64,000 nt of DNA. Origin: Pteria penguin (Eukaryota; Mollusca; Bivalvia; Pterioida; Pteriidae). Made by a program: the position numbers and the translations under genes. The notes under the pieces were generated by a model, which had not been told where the DNA came from, did no database searches, and saw only the letters and a program-made list of their open reading frames with translations. Shown piece after piece: positions 12,701-24,084 of the stretch (position 1 is its first letter; every line of letters starts with the position of its first letter). Location of the stretch: contig CM068582.1 in the NCBI GenBank assembly GCA_035048485.1, forward strand, positions 32,305,596-32,369,595, written 5' to 3'.

Positions 12701-15700
12701 GAAAAACTAGTTTTATCTCACTGTGCATCTACCCACTTCTAGACATGGTAATATAAGTAGTCGTAATTTACAGTTACACATAGAAAAATCAGACGTCTTT
12801 AGGCAGTGCCGTCACCATATACGTGAAATATTCGTGGTGTGACGTAAAACAAAAATCAAATCAATCTTTAGGCAGTACTTAATATTCTTATTTTAGGTAT
12901 TTTCCGTCAAATGAAGGCTTTCCAATGTTGGAAAACTACATACATACCATTGTGGCATTAAGCACTTTCGACTATTCTATTGTTTGTGTTTGTGGGTGGA
13001 TGGACGTAGCATATTGTTAAATATCAAATACACTTTTCTGAAAATTTCTCACTCTTCTTAAGCAGTTGGTATTATTGACAAATGTCAATTTTGCACAAGT
13101 TGCTGTCGTATTTCGCACATAAATGCATATAACCCTCAAACTCATTGTTATCCTATATGCATTGTTTTGGATCCAATATCATTTACTTATAAAACTACAA
13201 AGGTTAACCTTATATCATAGTCCATGGAATAATATGACAATATCGTATATGATGTTATATTCAGACAAATGCAAACCCCATTTCAATCGAGGTGAGATAA
13301 GGTGCCCGGGAGAAGTAAGCATGCCCTGGTTGCATACAACACAAGTCACAAGAGTCCTGCAAATTTGCTTTAAACACTCATTTTCCACAAATTTTCGGGC
13401 GCATTTCTTTTCCCCTATAATGATATTATTCATAAAACCTTTAACATGTTACAGCTATTTTCACCTATCAAAAAATGAGACAGTAAAAACCGAGGTCCCG
13501 TGTCACGGTAGGCGTGGCACGTAAAAGATCCCTCACTGCTTCGGGTGGGACCGTTGCAAAGGTCTAAATTTGTATGCAATGCATCAGGCAGATGCCGTCA
13601 CCATATACGTGAAATAATCGTGGAGTGACGTAAAACAATAATCAAACAAACAAAACAAACACCTATCAAAAAATAAATATATACGTATTATCAATCAATA
13701 AACTAATAATAATAATAATAATAACAATAATAATAATTAAATAATAATAACAATAATTATAATAAAAATAATAATACTAAAAATAATATTAAAATATATG
13801 TAATAATAGACATTATCAACTAATCTTTATATTACTTAGCGAATGACATGATGTGGCGGAAGGTTTGTAATAAAATCACTAAAAGAAAACAACGTGTTTT
13901 TTTTCGAATGAAAGAAATATAATGAATTAACAGACCCTCAACTGATGTGAGTGTTTATCATTTGAATTAAACATTAACAAAATGGGGCCTTTATTGTTAT
14001 AACGTTGGTATGACAAAGATTCCTATCTTTTTCAGGTGAATCTGTTGCATAGGTCAAAATTATTGTACATGCATAATGCATCAGGCAGATGCCGTAAAAA
14101 TCAATTATATAATTATAACATATTTTATTAATTGATTCATTATTGTTAACGTCACTCCAAGATTATTTCACGTATATGGTGACTTCATCTGCCTGATGAA
14201 TGTCATAGAATTTTTTGCTACGGAACCTTTCGAAGCAGTGAAATATCTTTTAGACACACGCCTACCGCGACATGGGTTCTCGGTATTTACTGTCTCATCA
14301 GAAAAACAAGGCACCGGTACACCCATGGCGGGAGTCGAATCACGGCCTCCCGGTCTCTAGCCGAGTAATTTAAATATAATAATGAGAGAGAAAACTGAAG
14401 ACATATGACAAAGCTGTATGACAAAAATCATCAAAGACATGCACACAATGCATGATAATAGTAGAATGTACAAGGAAAAACGACATTACAAAAATATTCG
14501 ATTGTGCTGCGGTTACGATACCGACTTTGGACGGTCAATTGAAGTAACAAACGTCATTAAATTGGTGTGGTTAACCGGTTTGAAAACAATCATTGTATAA
14601 ATCTTTACTATCAATATGAAAATATTTTATTCTTAAAATATTAATGAATAGTATTAATAAGCATATTCCGCACTTTAAAGTAAAATATCTTATAATCCTT
14701 ATATTTCACAGAGTGTCCAAGAGGCTTATATGGAGTTAATTGCACAAACATGTGTCCACAAGATACTTATGGATATAAATGTGAAGAGAAGTGTAACTGT
14801 CCTGCATATCTGTATTGCCATGCTGTGTTTGGGTGCGTTTCTTTGAAAAAATACGAAACGACAAATACATTTCGAAATGGTAAGTATAAGATAACCAAAA
14901 GTAAAATGAAAGTTTGCAGTGTAACGAGAATGTTTAACCATAAAAGTATCATTTCATTGAAGTAACACTTTAAACTATACATAATATGATGATGTGTGAT
15001 TATCCCAGATAATTGTAATGTAATGTGAAGTGAAACATGTACTTTACAATATCCATCTTGGATACATTCACTGGATGGGTTTAACTTCATCTTTCTCACT
15101 AACCTGGTAAACAGTGTCATCGAATTTAAACTTCTTTAGATTTCATCTTTACTTTAAGTATAAAACAAGTGAGATTTTTAAATTCTTATAATCAATAGAA
15201 TCACAAAATGTGTTCTATAGTTCGAGATGCACAGGCTTGACACGGCGGATAACATGGTGAAGGGGAATGTTAGTGTTCTTCAAATCATGTTCGGGTTGTT
15301 TCATTTTGACAAGAATGGAACGAAGTCGTATGCATTCTGTAATGGTTAGACCAAGAAAACGTGAAAATGATATGTCAAATATTGAAAGCTTGCAGTTTTT
15401 CTAGAATAGGTAGCCATATAAATAATTTATTGAAATGATATCAGTTTAGAACTCTGTAAATCTTATAATCTTCGGGTATCTCAAATATTGTAATTGAAAA
15501 TGAATGATCTGATCATCGATTTTGTAGGTAGATTCATTTGATTTGCTTTTAAGCTTTAACAACCAACTCCTTGCTCATAAATAGTGTCATCGATGTAAAA
15601 CTGGCTTGGTTTCCATGGTTAGTGAAGAAAAAAAATATGATTACTTGTAATTAAAAGCAAAATGTTTAGATACCGATTACTAGCAATAAGGAAAACCAAA

Positions 15701-17500
15701 ATCCTTTATATTATAATATTTGAATGCTACTGTGTTTATCTGAGGTGATAACGTAACTAACACTAGATCAGTGTCTTCGGTAGATGATGACAAAATATGG
15801 TCCATGGACATAGCAACATGGTATACAGTAAGCCTTGTATCTATTGGGTTGGCAGTGGTCATGTCAGTGATCGGTTGCATTACTTGTGCTCTGCGCAACG
15901 GGTAAGTAATTTTCCTGTAAGTATCTATGTAGCATGTAGACTATGACATACCTTAAATTTAGAACTGTTTTATTTTTTACTTTCAATTTTGAATAATTAA
16001 AAGGCAACTAGCGCAACTACCGATTTACTTGTATAATAGTAACATGTTCCATAATTACATCATGTGTGGTTGGTTATAGAATTTTGATAATTGCTATAAC
16101 AACTTTTTATTCATTTAATATGTACATGGTCGTTTCAAATTAATATATTTTCTAGTAAGATATCAGTAAAGATTTTGAAGACAATTTGTTTTGCTCTAGG
16201 ACACCTGTTGATCCTAATCGTTTGATTTTGAACTTAATTACTCAGTACTTCCTTGTTCACGTTAGGTGTAATAAAAGAATATATAATAGAGTTTCAAATC
16301 GTATATGATAATTTTGACTAGATTTAAGGAAATAATTATGTCTAACGAGAATACTTTTACATGTAATCAGGAAATAATTCTGTCAAACAATCGTTCTCAT
16401 TTGTATCAATAAAGAAGAAATTTAAATAGTCCGACACAATAATTACCCTACATTTGTTGTCTGCTTCCTTGTTGTTCGGCAGTAACTGAACCTTGTCATA
16501 AACGTTAAAGAATACTATAATTATGCATAGGATTATTACTTTTTAACGAAATTAAGCATAAAAGCAATATTGAAGGTAAAACTCTAGAATAAGCAACAAT
16601 TTCATTGTCTGAAGAAGGTAAAGAGCTAAGCCATCTTTATCAGAGGTCTGAGGAATTAAGTTTTACTGCTAATAACCCAGTACAGGAAATAATTTGTTAA
16701 TTTTATGGTCGTTTGATGATCTCATTAACCAGCACAACTTCTTATGTAATATGTTGATTTAATATTTAATAATAGACATTAAGTCGTTTATAAGTATCTT
16801 TTTCCCTCCTTGATTTGCATAATTCTAAGATTTCTAATTGGAAAATACACATATACAGACATCACACCAATCAAATATATACGCCTATGATTCACTCCAT
16901 CCTTAACCATTTACACACATTAAGTGTTGGAATCTCATGCTAGGCCATGAATTTCTGTCATGATATGAACACTTTAAGCTAAAAACTTGATTCGAATCCT
17001 GTTTTATCCCGAGTCCATTTCGTAAACTTTTCCCAAATATTAGTGCAATGTCTGCATTGGTACAATATATGACATGAATTCTATGTCATTTTTGCAGAAA
17101 AGTATAAAGGTTGGTATTGGTACCTCCTATCTAAACAAATATGAATTTATTGTTATAATCTTGTGAACAATTCTATAAAAAGCCCATCTTAATTTAATAA
17201 AAAAAATCAGACTATTAATCTTTTTCCAACTGTTGTTTATTTGCCAGTTTAGTTTACTTTATGGACTGTTATAGAGATTTTCAATTAATCTGTCATAAAA
17301 ATGTTTGTGATTTTTTCACCTTTTTTCAGACATAGTATGATCCTTGATCGAAAGTTGATTGGACCTGAACATGTTAAAATTTAGTCCTGCTTTACTTTTC
17401 AAACGCAAGCTTTAAGCTAATAAATAATGTAAAAGGAAACGAAAAATTATCTCTCATAATATGTTCATAATTTATAACATTGTCATATTCTTTCATTATA

Positions 17501-17588
<88 letters not shown>

Positions 17589-20500
17589 TTTAATTTAGTG
17601 CACCATACGCGCATTTCGACTACTTATGTCTCTCAAGTGATGCTCGTGGCCAGATGATTGGAATTCTCAAAATATACAAATATTTGGAGAGCAGTGTTGA
17701 AACCAAAATAACCGAAAAGTGAACCAAAGAATCTATCTAAGGACAGAGCTATGCATGAGGGAGATACTTCTTAGTTTTAGAGTGATTAATTAATTTGATG
17801 ACTGAAAATTTGAAGTATATATTTCATGTTAGTACAAAAGCACTGAAAACTAGACTTATGATGCCCTCGGGGATTATCAGTCCACTAGCAGTGACACCGG
17901 CCTAGCGGTTATGATAAATATAGAACATATATACCTTTTTATTTAGTGCACCATATGCGCATTTCGACAACTTATGTCTCTTCAATGATGCTCGTGGCCA
18001 AATGATTGGAATATAAATATTTGAAGAGCAGTGTATATAATGCCTATTTGAAACCATTTTTCATATGACGATGTTTGTTACACCTAAAATGTTAATTAAT
18101 GTTTCATATTATTTCATATCTACATTCCCAATACTCTGAATGCATAATTTGACAAAACATTTCCTTCCAGAACCGATCTGTGATATTTTCAGCTAATGCC
18201 TTAAATAAGTTTTAACATAATTGCATGCAAATTAAATCTAGCCATGCTAGTTTGTTATTATTTTCTGAAGACTAAAACCCTGGTTCACGACCGCAGTGAC
18301 CGCTAAAATTTTCCATGGTATCAGATGACATTGATGACTCTTCAGAAGTCCGTTATTTACTTTTATTTTTAGTCTGTTTTGAGATACTGCTTATCAGTTG
18401 GCACCCTTTTTTAAACATAAGCTTGTGTTCACTTTTTATACACAGAAAATTATATATAAGACTGAGTTAAAAATTAGTTGTTCTGATCCATGCGAGCTTG
18501 TGAATCATTATCAAAGAATTCCACATTTTGACACTTATTCTTGTACATACTTCATTGAATCTAAAGAAGTACAATAAAAGAACATACATGTACATATTAA
18601 AAATTCATATATAAACTTCGAAATAAAGAAAACAAGCAACAAGCTACTCAATATGAGAAGTAATAAGACTACTTATAATATGACTACGAAATAATACAAT
18701 TAATTTCGCAGAAAACATATCGCATGTATGTGCATATTACAGAATAAGAAATATTAATATTCGTCAACACTTTCCTTTACAGCAACAGAGTTTGGATTAG
18801 TTTCCATTCAATCCATGCTAACCTGTATGGACAGTTAACCACCCAGGATCACAGAAATTTACAATTGTGATCAAAATAGGATTTTCATAGACTATCTAAA
18901 TTAATGTAAACTACCATCATTTATCCATTTCTAACAAATATATGTGTATCTTTCAATTTTGTATATTATCTCTTTTATAGCAATGAACCAAGCACATACT
19001 CCCCGAAAAACCTGGCCGGTAAATATGAAATAAAGCTTACTAATACATCAAGATTTCAATGAATATTCTAACTCCTTGTGTATTCATCGATTGATGAATA
19101 TATTAGATCTACAGACATAATAACACTTCGCAGTGTAGTTCTTGATTTCAATTCAGATATGTATGTTTTTGGTGAAAAATACTCATCAGCGATCTTGAAA
19201 TCCAACGATTTACAGACAATCGAGCACACATGAACACATAAACATACCCTTTGAAGAAACTATTTAAAACATTTAGTAAATCTGACAAACGTTCTGCTAG
19301 TAGAGACATTGAAAAGTCTATGATGCATACAAACAAATCCTAGATAGGATGGTTATAGATGAATGATCAAGTTCATAGAGAGGTCTCCTTACGAATTTTA
19401 CATATAGCATTCAGAAATCTATCCTTCATCGTCGGATATGTGACTATGATATTGTGAAATGTTCTTACAACTGTGCGTATTATTGCAAAAAAAATTTATC
19501 CCTTTACAACAGTAAAATAATTTAGAAAAAGATTGTCACGATGCAAACATGAGAGTATGTGTTCACCTCAAAGATGTATATCATCCTCAAAGGAGGCATA
19601 CGATCCGGGGTTTGTATAATTAAGGAAATGCAAAAATATCATAAATAAAAGTCGGTTTCAATAATCTTTCATTTATTTCGGGAGTAGAACTTTTAGTCAC
19701 TAACCCAGCACATCATCCAATGACCTACACCGGCCTACCTGAAAGGTTCTTGGTATATTCAAATGAACATTTTATTAAGAAAAGTGTGATACTTTTTAAT
19801 CTTAAATTTATTCTGAAGGGATTTTTATGCCAATGCTTTTAGAATTAACAAAATTACATGTAATTGAGATGTATATCTGTTGATAACTGTATCTTGGTTC
19901 AGTCCATGTTTTTATGTACATGTTTGATGCTTTTCCAAGTTTAAAACTATGAAATACATGTTTTCTGTTGTTGTTTTCAAGTGAGGTTTCTGGAATTTTA
20001 AATCAAAACAACGTTTTTCATGATCATAATCAAAGTGGTTTCAAGATTCGAACCAAACAATGAACACATATATTATTTCATCGCTGGGCGCAAGTTTCAA
20101 AATATGTTCAACAATTATTACTAGTGTAATAATAAGAGGTTAAGAGATAAAATTAATTCATTTCACAATATATGAAATCAGCACGACAACATTTGTCGAG
20201 CTTAAGCTTTTGGTTTAACAACACTGTAACTTGTACTTCTATTTACCATGCTTTTCTTCTCAGCGTGTAGACTTGTGATATCTCTCTTTCTTCTGATCCC
20301 CTAGAATGGTAAGACACTACAGCCCGTTTTATGATTAACAAATGACCGATTATCTAAAATCCTGCTGCTCTTACGACAACTACACTAAAAGGCCTTGGTT
20401 TTTGACGAATTCATGATAGTGGTGCAGAATAATTTAGTTGACAAGATATGTTTTGGAAGCATTAATTGATTCCTTTCTTTGGTATCTAGATCCTACGAAT

Positions 20501-21953
20501 GCAAGTAAATGGATTCAAGAAAATGACGAGTTGTTTTTGGTAGACAAGCTCTTCGTCGAATGCACTGAAACTTCATGCTATGGAGCCATTGTTGCACAGT
20601 TGACGATTATTTCAGCTTTCGCGGTAGATGTAGAATCTCTAAGAATGCCTTAGGATCAACAATCTTTTAATCGTGTGATAACATCATTTTGCAGAAAACT
20701 GATGGAATTAAAAATTAAAAATCCTTTTCCGGCAAGAAAAGTGCAAAATCAGGAATTTATGAGTATTCAAAATCGAAATTAATAACACAAATTGACATTT
20801 TCAATCCGAAAAGTGAAAAAACGAGATCTTGGTCTGGGCTTGAAGAATTAATATCTTCTGTTCTGTCGATAAACACTTTCAGTTCCCGAATCAATTGGCT
20901 GTATCCAAAACATTTTGTGACTGTACCCTACATACTATCTTAAATATCTGAACTGTCAGTTTGGCATTGTTATAGAAATATTTCGCTATCATATTTCCAT
21001 TTAGATAGTTTCATTAATCCTAAACTGTACCTAAACCGAAAAATCCAGAGTATATCCCAAAGCTTCCAGATTAACAATCGAACAACTATACATTAGTAGA
21101 TTACTCAGAGTATTATCAAAACTTTTTGAAAGGAAGTTTTGAAGTTATTTCGAAAACCAAGGTCACAATCTTTGAAATGAATTTCTTTTGAAAGACTAGG
21201 TTCTTTCTTATGATTGTGTTACTTTAATGAGGACTACGGCCTATGAAATAATGGTCTCAGAATAACTATATCCAGATGGTAACCACAATGTCCTTTCTGC
21301 TGTTATGTAAAAAACCTCAACATAGGGGGTTTTCATCGCATTGCAAGCTTAGATATCATGTCTCATATCCTTAACAATACAACTAGTATGTGGATGACAA
21401 AATCGAATATTTAAATGTAATAAATGTAAGAAAACAGGTTTTCAGATAGCTCAGTAAAGATTGGTTTTTCCATTTGATTATTGTTGATTATTATTATCAT
21501 TATTAGTTTTGTTTTGGCTTTGAAGTCTAAAAGCTTAATATTAGAAGGAAATTTGGCTATACAAGATTGAATTACAATTTCGTAAGTATAACACTATCGC
21601 GTTATGTGCGTGTTAGATAATTTTAAAAGAAATGAAAAGAATACAAACTTTGTTTTAAACGTGTTTTTGTATGTTTACTTAATTTTCATATCTTCGCTAC
21701 AATAATATTGGTTTTTTCAGACATGCTGTCGTTTATAGTGAATGACCGATCGCAAACAAACAACATTCAAGCTGAAGGTGTCATGGATACTCTGGAGACA
21801 GGTGATTTTGGATACGACAAAATCGATGAACCATTCCCACTATCTTTCGCCATGCCTCCGAAACTGCCATACGCAGCCATTGAACCGAACGCGGCATACA
21901 TTGGCCTTGAGCTCGACAATTTTGAACCAGGACCATCACGCAGTAACTGTTGA
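9678..21953 (+). CDS. Gene A: small MEGF10/Draper-like type I membrane receptor, six exons
   Basis: Joined coding exons 9678-9739, 12539-12582, 14712-14879, 15772-15901, 18981-19018 and 21721-21953 total 675 nt (224 residues plus stop). Every junction is AG/GT and stays in phase. Seen: hydrophobic signal peptide (about 1-18); cysteine-rich module with Cys at 34, 37, 46, 50, 59, 63, 65, 71 and 77 in the CPxGxYGxNCxxxCPxxxYG pattern of MEGF10, Draper and PEAR1; one transmembrane helix at about 108-132; cytoplasmic tail of about 90 residues with YDKI (179), YAAI (198) and YIGL (207). Known of the family: EGF-repeat engulfment receptors signal through YxxL/I (ITAM-like) tails. Inferred: a short cell-surface receptor or ligand with a single EGF-like module, far smaller than MEGF10. 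Gene B has identical exon phases, which strongly supports this model. Ligand and function are unknown. A polyadenylation signal lies at 22315. Confidence 0.85.
11225..11465 (-). repeat. Family A copy in intron 1 of gene A
   Basis: Reverse-strand family A landmarks: CACGGACCCCTGAAATTCAG, GTCACATGACTATGG and a degenerate ACAGACGAAATAAACACT. Diverged and internally deleted. Confidence 0.75.
11740..12110 (-). repeat. Dispersed repeat (family E) in intron 1 of gene A
   Basis: Contains CATGCATAGCTCTGTCCTTA, CACGAGCATCACTGAAGAGA and CGCATATGGTGCACAAAA. On the minus strand these become the ...TGCACCATATGCGC.. and TCTCTTCAGTGATGCTCGTG signatures seen again at 17590-18050, 37655, 45000-45540 and 60245. 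A repeat class common in bivalve DNA; I see no ORF with a domain. Confidence 0.75.
12539..12582 (+). CDS. Gene A exon 2 (start of the cysteine-rich module)
   Basis: A 44-nt exon between CTTTTCAG and GTAGAT, reading NNFYNHVEINGECY with one base left over for Glu36. Exactly the same length and phase as gene B exon 2, which reads NNVQNYIEINGVCY. Confidence 0.85.
12800..12870 (+). repeat. SINE tail fragment (family C) in intron 2
   Basis: Contains GCAGTGCCGTCACCATATAC and GTGAAATATTCGTGGTGTGA followed by ACGTAAAACAAAAATCAAAT, the 3' part of the tRNA-headed SINE seen complete at 56463-56750. Confidence 0.8.
13200..13345 (-). repeat. Family B copy in intron 2 of gene A
   Basis: Reverse-strand copy with ATTCAGACAAATGCAAACCC, CATTTCAATCGAGGTGAGAT and AGGTGCCCGGGAGAAGTAAG, matching 6180-6385 and 35610-35790 inverted. 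Confidence 0.75.
13470..13670 (+). repeat. SINE (family C) without a clear head
   Basis: Body and tail are present: GAGACAGTAAAAACCGAGGT, CACGTAAAAGATCCCTCACT, GTCACCATATACGTGAAATA, then GTGACGTAAAACAATAATCA and an AAC-rich end. The tRNA-like head expected just upstream is not readable, so the copy looks 5'-truncated. Confidence 0.8.
13700..13795. repeat. AAT-rich simple repeat
   Basis: Interrupted (AAT)n and (AAC)n tracts directly after a SINE tail, as expected if they grew from the element's simple-sequence end. Confidence 0.8.
14060..14375 (-). repeat. SINE (family C) with degraded tRNA-like head, intron 2 of gene A
   Basis: On the minus strand the head region (about 14305-14360) has a B-box-like GATTCGACTCCCGCC. 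Body and tail follow toward lower coordinates (ACGTCACTCCAAGATTATTT on the + strand). Part of another copy in the opposite direction (GCATCAGGCAGATGCCGT, 14078-14095) sits next to the tail, so the site may hold two abutting inverted copies. Confidence 0.75.
14480..14590 (+). repeat. Diverged family D element
   Basis: ACATTACAAAAATATTCGAT, GGTTACGATACCGACTTTGG, GACGGTCAATTG and GGTGTGGTTAACCGGTTT match the short element best seen at 37740-37945, 39843-40022 and 47255-47440. Confidence 0.7.
14712..14879 (+). CDS. Gene A exon 3 (EGF-like module)
   Basis: Acceptor TTTCACAG and donor GTAAGT bound a 168-nt exon with eight of the nine cysteines (CPRGLYGVNC, CPQDTYGYKC, CNCPAYLYC, FGC). The exon codes about residues 36-92. 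The spacing matches laminin-type EGF modules of MEGF10-like proteins, but only one such module is present. Confidence 0.88.
15772..15901 (+). CDS. Gene A exon 4 (juxtamembrane and transmembrane)
   Basis: Acceptor ACTAGATCAG and donor GTAAGT. Starting at the earlier AG (15766) would give an in-frame stop, so 15772 is the usable site. Encodes acidic VSSVDDDK, then the membrane helix from W108 (YTVSLVSIGLAVVMSVIG) ending CITCALRN. Confidence 0.85.
17501..17586. repeat. (CA)n microsatellite, intron 4 of gene A
   Basis: About 43 uninterrupted CA units. A family E copy starts immediately after it. Confidence 0.98.
17588..17775 (+). repeat. Family E copy
   Basis: TTTAGTGCACCATACGCGC, ATTTCGACTACTTATGTCTC and GGACAGAGCTATGCATGAGG are diagnostic and match the inverted copy at 11740-12110. 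Confidence 0.8.
17865..18050 (+). repeat. Second family E copy in the same intron
   Basis: Begins with CCCTCGGGGATTATCAGTCC and TAGCAGTGACACCGG, then ATAAATATAGAACATATATA, TGCACCATATGCGCATTTCG and GATGCTCGTGGCCAAATGAT. It lies head-to-tail with the preceding copy, so the two may be parts of one element with an internal duplication. A similar CCTCGGGAACAAATTGTCC / CCAGCAGTGACAC pair sits at 30143-30180. Confidence 0.75.
18981..19018 (+). CDS. Gene A exon 5 (38-nt micro-exon)
   Basis: Acceptor TTTTATAG and donor GTAAATATGAAATA. Encodes NEPSTYSPKNLA with split codons at both ends. Gene B has a 38-nt exon in the same phase with a near-identical donor context (GTAAGTATGAAATA). Confidence 0.85.
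21721..21953 (+). CDS. Gene A exon 6 (cytoplasmic tail and stop)
   Basis: Acceptor GGTTTTTTCAG. Reads DMLSFIVNDRSQTNN at the start, homologous to DMMSLMVNGRSQTNN in gene B. Holds YDKI, YAAI and YIGL. The tail ends GPSRSNC and stops where gene B continues RRNWSIEST and more, so gene A is about 55 residues shorter here. What follows the stop shows no obvious similarity to gene B's extension. Confidence 0.88.
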
Positions 21954-22314
21954 AAATTGACCAAAAAAAAAATTCGGTAACTCTTTTTTTAGGTCAGTGT
22001 AAATGGAAAAAGGATGAACGAGTACATTTGTTACTGGCTCTTATCATTTTCAAGCTTATGACCAAGATTGCGAAAGAAAACGATGCTGTCTTTTAAAACC
22101 ACTGATACAAATAGTGAATCGAAATCTTTCCCGTCGTTGACTGAAAATAAATATTGCAAATGACAATGAATATACAAAAAACATCTGATAACGCCATGAA
22201 AGATATAGATTGTCATTGAAGATTGGTTTATGTCGACGATCCATTGCTTTAACTGTAAATATTCATAACATGTACAGCAAGGTTTGAGTCATGTAAATGT
22301 AAGTATATGCTCTC

Positions 22315-22320
22315 AATAAA
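22315..22320 (+). promoter_or_regulatory. Candidate polyadenylation signal of gene A
   Basis: AATAAA about 360 bases after the stop codon. Another AATAAA occurs at about 22146. Which is used cannot be told from sequence. Confidence 0.5.
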
Positions 22321-22329
22321 TTATGTAAA

Positions 22330-23110
22330 AAATCTTTGCAACATTGCAAGATCTGCATTAAACATATATATAAAACAATTTTATCTTATATTATAAGAAA
22401 CGTAAATAATCTATGCAATAGAAAATAAATCAGCATGTAGCAAGGTAGTATTCAAGATCTGTACTTAAAGAGGGAAAAGATATAAAGATAATTAAAATCT
22501 GGTTGAGTGTATGTATGTAAGTAAAAGGTGTATGGTATTTTTACAAATGAATGATTTTTGTTGAAAGTATTGACATATAAATCCGTCGTTCTGACTCTTA
22601 GTGTTACCTGATTCAGAATATCAATGCTATTAGTCAGGTCTCTTGAACTGGTCCTACAATCCATACCATTGTTTTCAACGACCAATCACAACATTAATTT
22701 GACATAATTGATAAAGGGCACTGCAAAGGCAAACTTGACCTTCCAAACATAATATGAAATTTCACTATCCACTAGATCATGTCGTGGGATTTAATGATAA
22801 GTTTACAGAACAACGGCTCTGACCGCGAGTTCAGAACTAACGAGGTATGATGGAATTACGTAAATCATTGTTTACACAATATTTTAAGAGAGCAATTTTG
22901 AACACCAAAATCGATAATTAGTACAGCAAAAAAAAAAAACATACTCTAGAAATGCTCGACTCATTTTAGAAAAACGAATGCACAAACTCGCGTTCTACTA
23001 AAACACCGTAATCACTCCATGTAAGGTGGAAATGTATTCATTGAATTACAACAATACCTCAATTATTCTTATTTCAACAAACGTAACATTTCTACATCAA
23101 TGATAATAAC
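22330..23110. other. 3' flank of gene A; no gene recognised
   Basis: AT-rich sequence with no domain-bearing ORF. Confidence 0.4.
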
Positions 23111-23124
23111 TCGTAAAAATACAT

Positions 23125-23250
23125 TGTCAGATTGACGATACGAAATGTCAGGTTCAACATTTCTCAGACCAAAATTTGTCAGGCTCATGTTGTCAGGCTC
23201 AAAATTGTAAGTCTGGAACTTGTCAGGCTCAAAATTGTCAGGCTTATTTA
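23125..23250 (+). repeat. Minisatellite with a ~15-bp unit
   Basis: Repeated TTGTCAGGCTCAAAA-type units (TTTGTCAGGCTCATG, TTGTCAGGCTCAAAATTGT, CTTGTCAGGCTCAAAATTGT) with point changes. Confidence 0.8.
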
Positions 23251-23259
23251 CTATAATGC

Positions 23260-24080
23260 TAATAGATATCCTGACAGAATATTGCTAACAAAACTCTATG
23301 TTACGAAATTATGATCACTATCAGTGAAATGCATGTTTACCTACATGTATTTAATCTTCGCTTACATTGATGTTATCGCTTTGATCACAAAATGAATGCC
23401 ATTTCTAAGTTGCAGACTTGCTTATAAAGACCCTTCCAACCAATCAAAAACAAGAATCGACCTGACAAATTCCGATTCCATCCTGACAACATTTTAGACT
23501 AACTAAAACACATCCTTTTATAATAAAATTGCATATAATACATAGTTCTTACACATAAAAGACAAAAGTTTGAAATCAACAAGAAGTTACTAACACGTAT
23601 GGTCAAATATAGTGGTCAAGAAAAAATAGGATTATTTCTCCGTGCGGGTTCATAACTATAACGATTTGTTTACACACAAGGATGCTTTGATATTGTAACA
23701 TTGTAACTTAATATATTGCTATGGCTATATTTCTTTTTATTGTTGTATATGGTTTGGATTTATTCATCATCTTTACATAAACATTATAAAACACTTCTTC
23801 TTATTTTTACATACATCAAAAGTAAAATTCGGTGAATATTTCTAAGTTTGAATTATTGCGCTGAGGAACTCCTCATAAGTGACGATACAATATGGCTGCG
23901 ATCTACAAAATAGTGAACTTTATAACACAAATTCAATTTCAGACATTGTGATAACCAGTTTTCGAGATTTGTATGATTTTAACAATATTCAGCATTATGT
24001 GCCTCACATAGGTTTTTGATTGAACAAACAATTAGGCAAATACAACTTAAAAGATGACACGGGAAATAAACAAAACTTTT
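23260..24080. other. No recognisable gene
   Basis: AT-rich, unassigned. A few CCTGACAA-like words at 23458-23490 look like scattered remains of the adjacent minisatellite on the other strand. Confidence 0.35.
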
Positions 24081-24084
24081 CTAA

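Noticed and set aside
15680..15898. Minus-strand ORF of 72 codons
   Set aside because: It is the antisense shadow of gene A exon 4, whose + strand reading has splice sites, a transmembrane helix and a paralog.
17392..17586. ORF of alternating Val-Cys on the minus strand
   Set aside because: Translation of the (CA)n microsatellite; no biological meaning.
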